Assembly: GCA_944989445.1 (NCBI GenBank) | Contig: CALYLW010000013.1 | Location: forward strand, 3,269,066 to 3,333,065 | DNA: 64,000 nt | DNA from: Ampullaceana balthica | Lineage: Eukaryota > Mollusca > Gastropoda > Lymnaeidae | Direction of reading: 5' to 3' | In this document: positions 1 through 11,412 of the stretch, piece after piece | Layout: every line of letters begins with the position of its first letter | Numbering within the stretch: the first letter of the stretch is position 1 | Program-made: the position numbers and the translations under genes | The notes under the pieces: generated by a model | Database searches by the model: none | What the model was told of the DNA's origin: nothing | Seen by the model: the letters and a program-made list of their open reading frames with translations, nothing else

Positions 1-263
1 TAAAAGAAAAAAAGTTATTTGTCATAAAATAGCTAGATCAATTGTAATAAAATACTATAATAATACCGAATTAATTTGTTCAAACAAGAATCCCCCCCAT
101 AGTTTGTATTAGTTACCAACCCAAGCTCAAAGTAGTTTTACTGTACTAGTATTAGTATCATTAAATTTATTTTTGTAATTGCTTTTAACTTTTTTACCCG
201 GCAGTTATTTTTAAGATAAGGAATTTATTACTTTCATTATTTTTTTTCAGTATTACCATTTGT

Positions 264-307
264 TTATCTTATCTGTTTACAGACGCTCCTTCTATACAGA
301 AGATTAT
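264..307 (-). repeat. LINE-A / SINE 3' tail fragment
   Basis: About 44 bp of the LINE-A 3' end (ttatcttatctgtttacag followed by acgctccttctatacagaag). The same sequence recurs at 17638, 30627, 35165 and 47444, and in reverse at 3730-3791 and 60440-60489. In + orientation it is pyrimidine-rich and ends in CAG, so it looks like a splice acceptor placed directly before exon-like sequence. Confidence 0.85.
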
Positions 308-1000
308 CTTCCTGTCACTTGGATTATTAAGTCTTTTTGGAAAACTTTTGACCTGACCCTGGATGACTGTGAGTATATTAATTTTGTCTACATAATTTCT
401 GCACTTAAATATCTTGAACTTAGTCTTTTTTTTAAAGCCACTTGATTATGGTATTGTCTTTAGCCTTTTCTTTATTTTGTAAAATGTTTAATGAATTTTG
501 TACAATGTTTAATGAACAGATATCACCCATGAGGACATGCATAGCCAGCCTGGAGGCGGAGGAGATCAACAAACACCCTGGACTGATACTCACGAGAGAG
601 GAGGATGTGTTTAATCTACCTATAGACGAGGATGATGTGCTGCTTGAGCTGAGGAGCCAGAACTACCAACCGTGTCCACGATTTTTTTGAGACAGTTTCT
701 TTTCTATGTCAGAAGAACATTAGGGAAAAGATGTCCATGCTACTCTCTGGTAGAATGGACTGCTTTCCTGTTTTATAGTAAGTTAGTATTTTCTGTCATA
801 GATTATGAAAAAATTACATTATCTCATTTAGTTTCTGATGTTATCATAGGTGACTCTCATTTTCTTTAGTTTAATTTTTTTTTCTTTCTTTCATATTCAG
901 ATTGACAAGGACTCCATATGCTACTGTACTTTTACTGGGGACGGCCATCCTGCCTTGGACACAAGTGCTCAATTTTTAAAATGTTTTAATTTGCAAGTTA
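308..1000 (+). pseudogene. Damaged or mis-assembled exons of an unrecognised gene, cut by the window edge
   Basis: Three exon-like blocks. Block A (~283-368) reads DYLPVTWIIKSFWKTF and ends at a GTGAGT donor at 369. Block B (520-777) begins after aacag and ends at GTAAGT. It reads EEINKHPGLILTREEDVF and then DEDDVLLELRSQNYQ, in acidic, coding-like codons. Block C starts at 901 after a pyrimidine-rich tract ending in cag. The frame does not run cleanly. Block A joined to block B needs a shift near 545-555. A run of seven T at 682-688 puts a TGA at once in frame, whereas one T fewer would continue as FFETVSFLCQKN. The B-C junction also creates a stop. This is either a decayed gene copy or an assembly with homopolymer errors. 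I do not recognise the family. Confidence 0.35.
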
Positions 1001-1129
1001 CATTTATTTATGTTGTCATAAAATAATTTTTATAATTATGCATAGTTATATAATCTGCATTTGAATTTAATGTTTATTTATTTGTTTTGATTATCACTGA
1101 AGTCCTTTTTTAATTAACAATTTAATTGC

Positions 1130-2230
1130 AATAGCCTACTTGGTATTAAAAATACAATTTTAAATGTAAATTGTCTCGGCCGTTCACAGTTTTCCGCTCG
1201 CAAATATTTTAAAATTATGTATAAATTTCTTGAATTGTATTTTATTTTTATATGCATTGGTTTCAACTAAATATTATATGTCTGTTCTGAAAATTGCATT
1301 GCAATAGATTTATTAATCTTAAAGTTACACATTTAAATTTAAAATGTGTTGGCCATGTTTAGTTTTTAATCATGCGCGTGTAATTTTAATATTATGCCTA
1401 CATTTTTTGATTTACATTATATGTATTATTTATATGCATTTATTTTGTAATGTTCATAATCTGCTTGTACTGAAATTTTCATAGCAAAAGCTTTAATAAT
1501 TTTAAAGTTATGTAATTAAATATAAACTGTCGGCCAAGTTCGATTTTCCATCCATGTTTTTTTTCTTTATTATGCCTAAATTATCTGATCTGCATTTCAT
1601 GTATTTTATAATTGGCATTAATTTTCTAATGGGCATAATCTGTTTGTACTGAAATTTTCATAGCAAAAGCTTTAATAGTTTTAAAGTTATACATTTAATT
1701 GTAAATTGTCGGCAGAGTTCGATTTTCAATCTATGTTTTTATTCTTTAATATGCCTAAATTATCTGATCTGCATTTAATGTATTTTATAACTGGCATTAC
1801 TTTCTAATGGGCATTATCTGTTTGTACTGAAATTTTCATAGCAAAAGCTTTAATAGTTTTAAAGTTATACATTTAATTGTAAATTGTCGGCAGAGTTCGA
1901 TTTTCAATCTATGTTTTTATTATAAAATGTGCAAAAATGATCTGATCTGCATTTAATGTATTCTTTTATTTGCATTAATTTCAGTTGGGCATTATCTGAT
2001 TGTACTGAAATTTTCATAGCAAAAGCTTTAATAGTTTTAAAGTTATACATTTAATCGTAAATTGTCGGCAGAGTTCGATTTTCAATCTATGTTTTTATTA
2101 TAAAATGTGCAAAAATGATCTGATCTGCATTTAATGTATTCTTTTATTTGCATTAATTTCAGTTGGGCATTATCTGATTGTACCGAAAATTTTACAGTTA
2201 TGGCATTGTTGGTTTAAAAGTTATGCTATT
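1130..2230. repeat. Satellite-like tandem array, ~177 bp unit, about six copies
   Basis: The phrases gtaaattgtcggcagagttc and gcaaaagctttaata return every 175-178 bases (for example near 1528, 1703, 1881 and 2058). Outer copies are more diverged than the last two, as in a slowly decaying satellite. The unit is AT-rich with no open frame. It lies just after the damaged exons and may sit in an intron or a 3' region. Confidence 0.85.
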
Positions 2231-2599
2231 TTGAAGTAAAACAGAATTTTTTGACATTTGTCGCTATTGACCCCTTGTCCTTATATGGTCATGTTTTATA
2301 AAATATATTTATTTAATTCACACCTAATGTGTTGTTTTTTGTTTAAGTATGTGTTATTAATGTATCCCCTAAATGGCAGGGTTCTATCTTCATTAATTAC
2401 TGAGTTATGAACAAAATAGTGTGGGAAGAGCTAATATTCGATCACAGTTTTTAGAATTAATTACAAAGGTAAATAAGGAGGAAAATTAATTCACTAAAAA
2501 AATTATAACTTTTCTCCTAAAAGAGATAGAACAATGATCCAGGTGTCATTGGAAAACTGAAAGTGAGCTCTTTCCTATGATATGCTGTTTGTGTGTGTT
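2231..2599. other. AT-rich stretch with no recognised feature
   Basis: Sequence between the satellite and a LINE fragment. I see no convincing exon, repeat unit or inverted ends. Confidence 0.4.
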
Positions 2600-3184
2600 A
2601 GATGTATTTGAAATTTTGAGTTGGAGTGCCTACACATGGACCTATCCTCTGCCAGGTTTTCCCAGTTTTGTATATCAATGTTGGCTACTTTCATGTCTCT
2701 CTTGCATATGTCCACGTATCTGAGACATGGCCGACCAACCGACCTTTTCCCTGTCGCCAGCTCGCTGTAGAGCACATCCTTGGGTATGCGACCACTTTGC
2801 ATCCTCTTGACGTGTCCAAGCCAACGAAGGCGTCTTTGGCTTAGTATTGCTGCAATACTACTCATGCTTGCTTGAGCCAGGACCTCTGTGTTGGGGACTT
2901 TCTCTTGCCATTTGATGTCTAGGATGCGGCGCAGGCATCTGAGGTGGAAGCTATTGAGCCTTCTTTCATGCCTGGTATAGGTGGTCCAAGACTCGCATCC
3001 ATAGAGGAGTGTGCTCAGTACGCAGGCCTGGTATACCTGCAGCTTAGTCCTTGCTGTGAGTTTGGCATTGGACCAGACTCTTTTGTACAGTCTAGCCATA
3101 ACAGTTGCTGCCTTCCCTATCCTACTACTTATCTCATCTTCCAGTGAGAGGGTGCTCGAGATGTTTGATCCCAGATAAGTAAAA
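2575..3184 (-). mobile_element. LINE-C fragment, C-terminal part of reverse-transcriptase ORF
   Basis: The - strand is open from 3099 to 2575 (174 aa). It carries the post-RT region of a non-LTR retrotransposon: VYQACVLSTLLYGCESWTTY, then FHLRCLRRILDIKWQEKVPN, then RRLRWLGHVKRM and GRPCLRYVDICKRDMK. Upstream to ~3184 the frame continues with an SSTLSLEDEISSRIGKAA-type segment, so the piece is 5'-truncated just after the RT palm. The closest relatives in the window are at 48151-49795 and 58186-59905. It lacks the catalytic palm and so is a dead fragment. Confidence 0.85.
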
Positions 3185-3699
3185 TATAATATATATATAT
3201 AAATTCCAGATTAGTCATAACTTTTCCCGAATTTCAAGGCCGAGAAATTTTTTAAAAGAATTCCCGACTTTTTCCCGTTTTCCTGAGTGGGAACCATGGT
3301 TATATTTAAATTTTAAACGGTCCTTAAAAACGAACAGTCATCACAACCTTAGGAAAGAGTGAAGAAATATTAGGGTTCCGATAAGTTTCCGATTAATCGT
3401 CCCATCACTAATTAACGCTAACTAATTAATCATGTACATAAAGAAATTTCAAGCACATGTTTTTGCCGCCATATTGGTTTTCGTTTTAACTCGATCATCG
3501 GTTATCTCGACGCCATTTTTCATACCCCAACGCCGTCGACTTAACCGGTTTCGACTGCAGTATGTGTGTACTTATCTCTTCTTGGTGAGATTTCATGTTT
3601 ATATATTTAGAGTGGTTAATGAGGCAGGATAATCTTCAACATTAAAGATAAATTTTAAATTTATCCTTAGTCCATAAGACTAAGTCACTTGATAATTAC

Positions 3700-3791
3700 G
3701 CTTATGCAGGACTAAACACAAACCATAGATAAGCGTAGGACGCAATAATCTTCTGTATAGAAGGAGCGTCTGTAAACAGATAAGATAAGAA
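3700..3791 (+). mobile_element. LINE-A 3' end (5'-truncated copy)
   Basis: The run gcaggactaaacacaaacc through aatcttctgtatagaagg to gataagataaga is the reverse complement of the 3' end of the long LINE-A at 30627-30700. Only the last ~90 bp of the element are present, a typical severely 5'-truncated insertion. Confidence 0.85.
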
Positions 3792-3921
3792 TTAGTTTGG
3801 AAATCCCAGCGCCCAGCGGCAAATCTGCCTCTGGACTACGGCTACGACTACTCTCAAAAAGTAACTTATAAATTCACTGTCAAAAGAACATAACACTTTA
3901 GAACGACAACATTTGACGTAC

Positions 3922-4029
3922 CCCATCATCGTCACTGTCTTTATCAAGGCCAGTAAGCAAAGGATCTTTAAACTTCAGCTTTTCTTCCTCCTTGAGATCG
4001 CCCAACGATCCCCCAGCTGAGGCAGCCAT
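3922..4029 (-). CDS. First coding exon of an unidentified - strand gene
   Basis: Reading the - strand, an ATG at 4029 in a good context (aacaATGGCTGCC) opens 36 codons that begin MAASAGGSLGDLKEEEKLKF and end in an acidic DSDDDG stretch. It stops exactly at a GTACGT donor (3921-3916) in phase 0. The acidic/lysine-rich composition and Ala-rich start look like the N terminus of an intracellular protein. The remaining exons should lie at lower coordinates, but I could not find a continuation within the window, where repeats fill the next 3.9 kb. The exon points away from INIP, whose ATG is 1.4 kb away, so the two genes could share a divergent promoter region. No family is assigned. Confidence 0.55.
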
Positions 4030-4919
4030 TGTTGTTGAATAGAGATGGCTATATCAAAGGAGCCGCACAGTGTGTGCTAATGTATTGTAGCATTCTTTTA
4101 AAGTACCGTTAATATCATTTGAGGTTCAATGGGGAATCTTTTATCCAACTTATAATGAATATATTAATTATTCAAATTAATCATGATTAACGAACGATTT
4201 TGTGCTTTAAAAAGTTAATATGTGTAAATGAAAAGTTGTATAATTTATATTTCAAAACCATTTATGTTGTTAAAGCCGTATCTATAGTCTTTTCATATTT
4301 TTGAGGGAGCGAGTAGACGCAATCTTCTAAATGTTTTGCTAGTACTAGGTTCAAAAACGGCTGTTTACAAAGGTAAAGTGAACAGTTATAGAACAAACTT
4401 GATGACATTTTCCCCTCTGTCACCAACATGCGACATACACGACCATGCAATGATCCACTTACTTTACTTTTAAATAGCTGACAGTACTGGACTGACTGTT
4501 AACAGTGTTTACTAGTGTTTACTGTTTTAATTTACAGTGTTTGTTTACTCTTACTCTTACTTCTTACAAAATCCATTCAACTTTAACATTAGTAGTAATC
4601 AAAAGTATTGAAGTGAAGTCAAATTGAGGTAAAAACAAAAATAACAATCATTAACAAAAACTAAAAATTTGTTAAAAATAGATTAGCAATTGCCATTGCA
4701 AGAAGGACTGATACTTAACTTAATTAATGACCTTTAATGAAAAATTAAAATGAATTGATCCTGGCAAATCTCGGATCTCTCTCCACTATCCTCAAAACTG
4801 GAAAACAGAATTTAGGAATGGTCTAGTGTCGCTATGGCTATACTATAGTCTATAGACTATAGTTATAGGCTACAAAATAGCAAAAACATACTCTCCCCTA
4901 ACCCCATGTCATAGATGTG

Positions 4920-5252
4920 TCACATAGTTTATAAAGCCTTTAACATTAGACATGACTCCTGGGAGGCAGCAGCCAGTGACCGAGCCCCCTGGCGCTCTAT
5001 GATATGGAATTGCAAAGCTGTCTGTGAGGCTAATAGACAACAGGACAGTCTGCCTAGATCAAATTTCCAGCCAGGAAGGACCGTATTCAAAACCCTCCTG
5101 AAGGGATCCCATCCATCTCTTGTCCAACATGCGGACACAAATTTCGTGCAAGAATAGGGCTAATAAGCCACCAGAGGATGCATGTGATGGCGTAGCACTG
5201 GACAAATATGATGAGAGTGGTCATCGTCGACTATGATGGACGAACAACAACA
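4920..5252 (+). mobile_element. LINE-B 3' end with zinc-finger-like C terminus
   Basis: It matches 57888-58175. It starts within AFNIRHDSWEAAASDR, then CEANRQQ, a Lys/Arg-poor linker, and a C2H2-like end (CPTCGHKFRARIG...SHQRMH). The non-coding end atgagagtggtcatcgtcga...gacgaacaac follows. The frame is broken compared with the other copy. It is 5'-truncated and sits ~150 bp upstream of the INIP start codon. Confidence 0.8.
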
Positions 5253-5405
5253 GTTTATAATTAGGCATACTATATATTTAATTTTTTGATTAAGTCAATC
5301 TGACTTCTTATATCTTTTAAATTAAATTTATAGTTTTCTTTGCTTTTTAGATTTCAGGTGGTGTAAAATTTCAGTTCAAATTCCTTTTTATGACATTATA
5401 CTAGA

Positions 5406-8400
5406 ATGTCTTTGACACATGTTCCACCAACAGCTGGAGTAAATCAAGGTATTTGAATATTTATAATTTATGAATCAGCATTGGTTAAAGTAAGGGGATT
5501 GCAACTATATCAAGTCTGTATACTTTATCAAGTATGACATTAAGTATTAAGATTAAACCTTAAACTGAATAGGCCTAAGGTTACATGGTATCTAGAACTC
5601 TCCCTATTGGAATTAGTTTTTAAAATAAGGTACGGAATAGAGAACTTTCCTTCCCAATCATGACAGCAGACAGACACAGAGTAAATAATCTTTCCTTGTA
5701 TGCTTCTGTACTTGAATACTAGCCTAATCTTTATAAAAATTAAGATATATAAATATATTTTTTTCAAGTTTTTAAATACCTTTCCCTTTTTTGCTATGCA
5801 TTCCATTCTTTTTATGTCACTTACGCTTTGAAACTTTTAAAACTTTTGTGATTGGTTAGACATAAGTTATTTACTTGTTTTGTTCAGATGGGGTTATTAT
5901 TGTATTTTTTTAAAGTTAGGAATTCAAATAGGCTCATTTTATGCTCCACAATTAACGGTCCCAAGTGTTGGTGAAAAAATATCAGATTTGGCTTAAGGAA
6001 AGCTCACCTATAAATAAAAAATAATTCTTCAGAAACTGCAATAAGAAGAAAAAACAAAATTCCCTAGAAATGGTTTTGAAGTCAAACCCAAATTGGACAA
6101 GGAGTGGAAACTTCAAATTTTAGAACCATAATTCCAAAAGAAAAATGCATTTGCTTTTTGATTGTTAGAGCCAGGTGATAGACAGAAAATAACAGAAATA
6201 AATTGAAATGCAGGCTAGACCATAAACATAGTCTTATAAAGTGAAATCACAAGTCAAACAAGAATGTCTCTTTCCTACTTTTTATTCATTTTTGCCATTG
6301 ACTACAATGAAAGAGTTACAGGATGCAGTGGTGTAACTAAAAAACTTAAATATTGCACTTCTGTCCCAAAATTAACACAAATGGAAGAACAAAGAGAGAT
6401 GTCATCACTATTTTAGCATTGCTAAGAATCAACATACACGGGAACAAAGCAAAGATCATGAATGTAAACTCCACATGTCTAGAAATGTCTTTTTAGGAAA
6501 TGCACTAGAACAAGTTGAAGCCTTCATCTACTTGCATGATTAGCCTAACTATTAGACTAACAGATAATGTCAGGGCTAGAATCAGAAAGGCTTGGTTTAA
6601 ATTTGATCTCCAAATATGAGTGTAAAATAAGTTGGCAAACCCAAGTCAAAATCTTCAACACAAATGATATAATACTCCAACTTTGTGAAGCTAAAACACA
6701 AATGTTATAATACTCCAACTTTGTGAAGCTAAAACACAAATGTTATAATACTCCAACTTTGTGAAGCTAAAACACAAATGTTACAATACTCCAACTTTGT
6801 GAAGCTAAAACACAAAGAACAATAGCAACTAACAATGAGCGTAGGAAGATCCTGAAAATAAAGGGGTCAAATATCATAACCATAAGAGATTTAATTGAGC
6901 TAAGAGATCAAGAACCATTTGTTGAAGCCATCATAAGAGAAAGGAGGAGATTGAAAGGACAACACAACAATTCCTAACATGGAATCAAAAGAGTTAAATA
7001 CAAATCACAAGACTTTAGAATGCATGGAGGTGAAAGCTAGAGGCAAACACAAAATGTGGTTTATACCTGGAGGCAACAGGACATGAAAACTCAAGATCAA
7101 GATGAATGGAATGTTATGTGGACTGCCCATGACCCAGACAGTGGAAAGTTATGTGGACTGCCCATGACCCAGACAGTGGAAAGTTATGTGGACTGCCCAT
7201 GACCCAGACAGTGGAAAGTTATGTGGACTGCCCATGACCTAGACAGTGGAAAGTTATGTGGACTGCCCATGACCCAGACAGTGGAAAGTTATGTGGACTG
7301 CCCATGACCCAGACAGTGGAAAGTTATGTGGACTGCCCATGACCCAGACAGTGGAAAGTTATGTGGACTGCCCATGACCCAGACAGTGGAAAGTTATGTG
7401 GACTGCCCAAGACCCAGACAGTGGAAAGTTATGTGGACTGCCCATGACCCAGACAGTGGAAAGTTATGTGGACTGCCCATGACCCAGACAGGGGAAAGTT
7501 ATGTGGACTGCCCATGACACAGACAGTGGAAAGTTATGTGGACTGCCCATGACCCAGACAGTGGAAAGTTATGTGGACTGCCCATGACCCAGACAGTGGA
7601 AAGTTATGTGGACTGCCCATGACCCAGAAAGGACAAAATGCATAAGTATTTCTATCTAAATCATCAGTTGCCTATTTATTGCATAGGCTAATTAATACAT
7701 TTTGAATTTTAATGACCCTTTTGTTTAAAACCCATGAATAAATGTAACGGTTCAGTAATATTTAAAAATGTTTTTTTTTATAGAACGGCAGAACAGAAAG
7801 CTAATTGAACACATTCATGAACAAAAGAAACGATTGCAACATGGTCACCCCATTAGGTAAGTTATATGGGATGATACATTCACAAAGTGGTCATATCACA
7901 ATTTGTTAGTCCTGCTGTCAGTATCTGTTACTACGCAGTGGAAGAATGAGCGTTTGATGCAAATTTTAACATATGTTTGACAGCTATCTCTTGAGTATAA
8001 ACTCATGTTTGAAGTTAAAAATTTCTAAAATTCAAAAGTTAATGAAAAATGATAAGTAAATAAAGTTGACTGCTGCTGTACCATTTTTATTTAGTTTATG
8101 TAAGTTGATTTATTATATATTTATTTATAAGTTGATTTATGAAATCTTTATTTATAAGTTGATTTATGAAATCTTTAGATACTTATACACTTCACTAATC
8201 CTTTTTGTAATATATGACATGCTGAATAAGACATGGTAGCAGAACTTTTCTTTTTCTCCTTTAATTGATCATTCAAACTCAGTCTGTGCTCTATATTTAG
8301 AGAAAATCAGAGGCCTGTGTTTTGTGGATTATTATATTTTGTAGCCCTTAATCTTCTAGTCTAGAATGTGTGCAACTAAATACCATATATTTGGATTTAT

Positions 8401-10773
8401 AAAACATTTTGTGCATGGGTAAAGAGGATTGTTCATGTTTAATGAGTTTAGAGAGTACTCCAAGGTGTACACAAGTGGGCTACTGCTTAGATTATTATGT
8501 CTGTGGTTTAAAGTCAGCTTTATGCCTGTAGTGAACTGTAGTTCCTATTATTATGTCTGTGGTTTAAAGTCAGCTTTATGCATGTAGTGAACTGTAGTTC
8601 CTATTATTATGTCTGTGGTTTAAAGTCAGCTATATGCATGTAGTGAACTGTAGTTCCTATTATTATGTCTGTGGTTTAAAGTCAGCTTTATGCATGTAGT
8701 GAACTGTAGTTCCTATTATTATGTCTGTGGTTTAAAGTCAGCTTTATGCATGGTAGTGAACTGTAGTTCCTATTATTATGTCTGTGGTTTAAAGTCAGCT
8801 ATATGCATGTAGTGAACTGTAGTTCCTATTATTATGTCTGTGGTTTAAAGTCAGCTTTATGCATGTAGTGAACTGTAGTTCCTATTATTATGTCTGTGGT
8901 TTAAAGTCAGCTTTATGCATGTAGTGAACTGTAGTTCCTATTATTATGTAAGTGGTTTAAAGTCAGCTTAATTCATGTAGTGAACTATAGTTCCTATTAT
9001 TATGTCTGTGGTTTAAAGTCAGCTTTATGCATGTAGTGAACTGTAGTTCCTATTATTATGTCTGTGGTTTAAAGTCAGCTTTATGCATGCAGATAGTAAA
9101 ATTCTCAGTAAGTTGAAGTGCTAGTGGTAATATCAGATATATAGTTTAAAGAAAATATTCTGTAACCATCTTTCATAATTGCTAATATGATTTTATGTTA
9201 TGCATTTCAATGTTTAATTGGTTTCCTAAATTTGTAATTGGTTATTTTAACTGTTCAAGTACATTATCTTGTGAATATACCAATATAATATTTGTGAATT
9301 ATTTTTATTTCTGATCAATAGTTACAAAGGCAAACACTTGTGTGAGACAGGGTAGTGTGCGAGTTGGTTATAATGAGATTGTCTTTTAAAGTAGATGTAA
9401 TCACCAAACTTATGCCCAGATTCCCACCGATCACAGCTGTACAATGACACACTGTGTAAGAGTCTAATCATTGAATGTTTCAGCAGTGTATCCTCTAGTT
9501 CTATGAGTGTAACCCCCCCTGGGCCAGTCCTCAATACACCGCCAGCCATTGTGCCTGGGGTAAGTTTTTAAACCTTCTTATGTCCTTTGTCACCTTGTAC
9601 GAGATGTTGTTTTGTGACATCTTGTCGGGCTCATACATATCATGTTTGCATGAAATATATCTACTTAAGATAGCAATTGAGGATGTTGTTATAAAATTTG
9701 GTTTCATTTTATTTAACAATTTTGAAAGGATTAGTGGTTATCAAGTGTGATTTCAAAACATTGAAATTTCTCAAATGAAAAAAATAAAATTCAGTACAAT
9801 ATGCAATAATACAGGCAAATAAAGTTGTATTTGATATTATGTTTAATTTTATTTGTTGAAATCATGTGTCTTTTAAATAACATTTTAAACCTCAATGACC
9901 CAGTTGTGAGTTGTTTATTTGGATGACCCTCAAGTGAGTTTTTAATAATGGTGATCATTTCTCTCTTTGAAAAGCTTTCAGCAGCTGAATATGCAAGTAT
10001 AAGTAATCCACAACAGAGGGCTGCTCTACAGGTCAGTGCTTTCTTTGATTTGTTTAATTATGTTGAGGAGATTTCACTTAATAGGTGTTTATTGTTGCAC
10101 ATGGAGGAGATTTGACTTACTATGTGTGTATTGTCACACATGGAGGAGATTTGACTTACTATGTGTGTATTGTTAAACACTCAAGGATATTTGACTTACG
10201 AGGTGTGTATTGTTACACACTGAGGAGATCTGACTTACCAGGTGTGTATTGTTACACACTCAGGATATTTGACTTACCAGGTGTGTTTTGTTACACACTG
10301 AGGATATTTGACTTACCAGGTGTGTATTGTTACACACTGAGGAGATCTGACTTACCAGGTGTGTATTGTTACACACTGAGGATATTTGACTTACCAGGTG
10401 TGTATTGTTACACATGGAGGATATTTGACTTACCAGGTGTGTATTGTTACACATGGAGGATATTTGACTTACCAGGTGTGTATTGTTACACATGGAGGAT
10501 ATTTGACTTACCAGGTGTGTATTGTTACACACTAAGGAGACTGAGTTACCATGTGCGCCTGGTCTTTTTTTTTAGGCCGAAATTTAACTTCTTCTTGGCT
10601 TTGCCTTTGTATAAGTCTTTGATTTAATTATGAAACCCAAATTATTTTATTATCTTTCACAGCATGCTCATGCAAACTCGGTTGGATATTTTATTACACA
10701 AGATTCATCTTTTGGAAACTTGATACTCCCAGTATTACCTCGCATGACAGATCCTAAAGCTGAAATAAAGTAA
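5406..10773 (+). CDS. INIP: SOSS complex subunit C (INIP / SSBIP1 homologue), five coding exons
   Basis: Exons: 5406-5448, 7784-7856, 9484-9559, 9975-10031 and 10663-10773, giving 119 aa. All junctions are GT/AG and the phases (1, 2, 0, 0) join without a stop. The C-terminal half carries the family signature: RAALQHAHANSVGYFITQD followed by FGNLILPVLPR. The vertebrate protein is slightly shorter (about 104 aa). The N-terminal exon pair gives a basic helix, NRKLIEHIHEQKKRLQ. A Ser/Pro-rich linker from exon 3 follows. In the known SOSS complex this small protein joins INTS3 and an OB-fold single-strand DNA-binding protein at DNA breaks in the nucleus. The start is the first ATG in frame with exon 2 and has ordinary context. 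Exon 3 begins at a CAGCAG double acceptor, so forms with and without one Ser are expected. Introns 1-4 all carry minisatellites. Identity is secure; untranslated ends were not defined. Confidence 0.95.
6300..7108 (+). mobile_element. Highly degenerate RTE-like LINE remnant in INIP intron 1
   Basis: Translated pieces recall the post-RT region of RTE-like elements: GNALEQVEAFIYL, then a TDN.RARIRKAWFKF stretch, a long gap filled by a 38 bp repeat, then NNERRKILKIKGS and TWRQQDMKTQDQDEWN. Stops and shifts are frequent, so it is old. It compares with the better preserved element at 18335-20050. Family assignment is tentative. Confidence 0.5.
6655..6816. repeat. 38 bp tandem repeat, four copies
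   Basis: The block containing aatactccaactttgtgaag followed by ctaaaacacaaatg repeats four times with one or two substitutions, inside the degenerate LINE of INIP intron 1. Confidence 0.9.
7109..7634. repeat. 35 bp minisatellite, ~15 copies, INIP intron 1
   Basis: The unit starts gttatgtggactgcccatga and continues cccagacagtggaaa. About fifteen nearly identical copies are present with rare substitutions (for example ccaaga for ccatga and gggg for gtgg). It begins exactly where the degenerate LINE coding text WNVMWTAHDPD ends, so it probably grew out of LINE sequence. It ends ~150 bp before INIP exon 2. Confidence 0.95.
8500..9095. repeat. 56 bp minisatellite, ~10-11 copies, INIP intron 2
   Basis: The unit begins tattattatgtctgtggttt, then aaagtcagctttatgcatgt and agtgaactgtagttcc. 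Copies differ at a few positions (ctttatg/ctatatg, gcatgtag/gcatggtag). The flanking half copies are diverged. Confidence 0.95.
10044..10548. repeat. 39 bp minisatellite, ~13 copies, INIP intron 4
   Basis: The unit is aggagatttgacttaccagg then tgtgtattgttacacactg. Two sub-variants alternate (aggagatctg and aggatatttg, cacactg and cacatgg). Because 39 is a multiple of three, artificial open frames appear on both strands. Each unit holds ttaccag followed by gtgtgt, so it resembles a splice acceptor and donor in tandem. It lies between INIP exons 4 and 5, starting 13 bases after the exon 4 donor. Confidence 0.95.
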
Positions 10774-11412
10774 TTATATGACATTGATTGACTGTTTTGT
10801 TACCTCACATGACGTGTAAACCAATGGCCGCCATGATATTTACTTTATTTGGATATATTTAAAAAAAAATAATTTATGTGTCATTAAAGACATTTTATGT
10901 TAATTGGGCAAAATTGAAATTTCATTATATGAATGGAATAGTAAAAAAAAGAACTGCAAAGGTTATTTGTAAATATGATAATGTTGTATGTAAACGATAA
11001 AATATAAATAAGGTAACAGAGGTCATGTACAGAGAAAGATCACAATTTAATCATTCATACATCAAAGATCAACATGATTTTTATTGTATAATTCTTATGT
11101 ACATGAGAGACAGTTGACGGTTCATTGAAAGAATAATTTACTAAATTGTAAGTTAAAATTAAACAACACAACAGTGTATATTTAATGTGTTTGTAAATCA
11201 AAAGTGTCTATAAGGAAAATTGTGTGTATAGACCAGATAGAGAATATAAACCAAATAAATTGAAAATAAGAAAACTATATTTTAGAGCCAGCATTTAAAC
11301 CACTCTGAGATGTTGTATAAATGAATTTGAAAGTACACGCCGTTGATGTAGGCAGTCTGGTCAAATAGATCACATCATTAAAAAAATCCATACATAAATG
11401 AGATTTATTAAA
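10774..11412 (+). other. INIP: INIP 3' untranslated / downstream region
   Basis: AT-rich sequence after the INIP stop codon. Possible AATAAA poly(A) signals occur near 11000 and 11255, but the true end cannot be fixed from sequence alone. No other coding signal is seen. Confidence 0.4.

Noticed and set aside
3432..3632. 66-codon + strand frame with a hydrophobic start, possible secreted peptide
   Set aside because: No splice or family support and no mature-peptide pattern; chance open frames of this size are common here.
10085..10627. 180-codon + strand frame and a 90-codon - strand frame
   Set aside because: Both come from the 39 bp intronic array of INIP, which lies between two confirmed exons.
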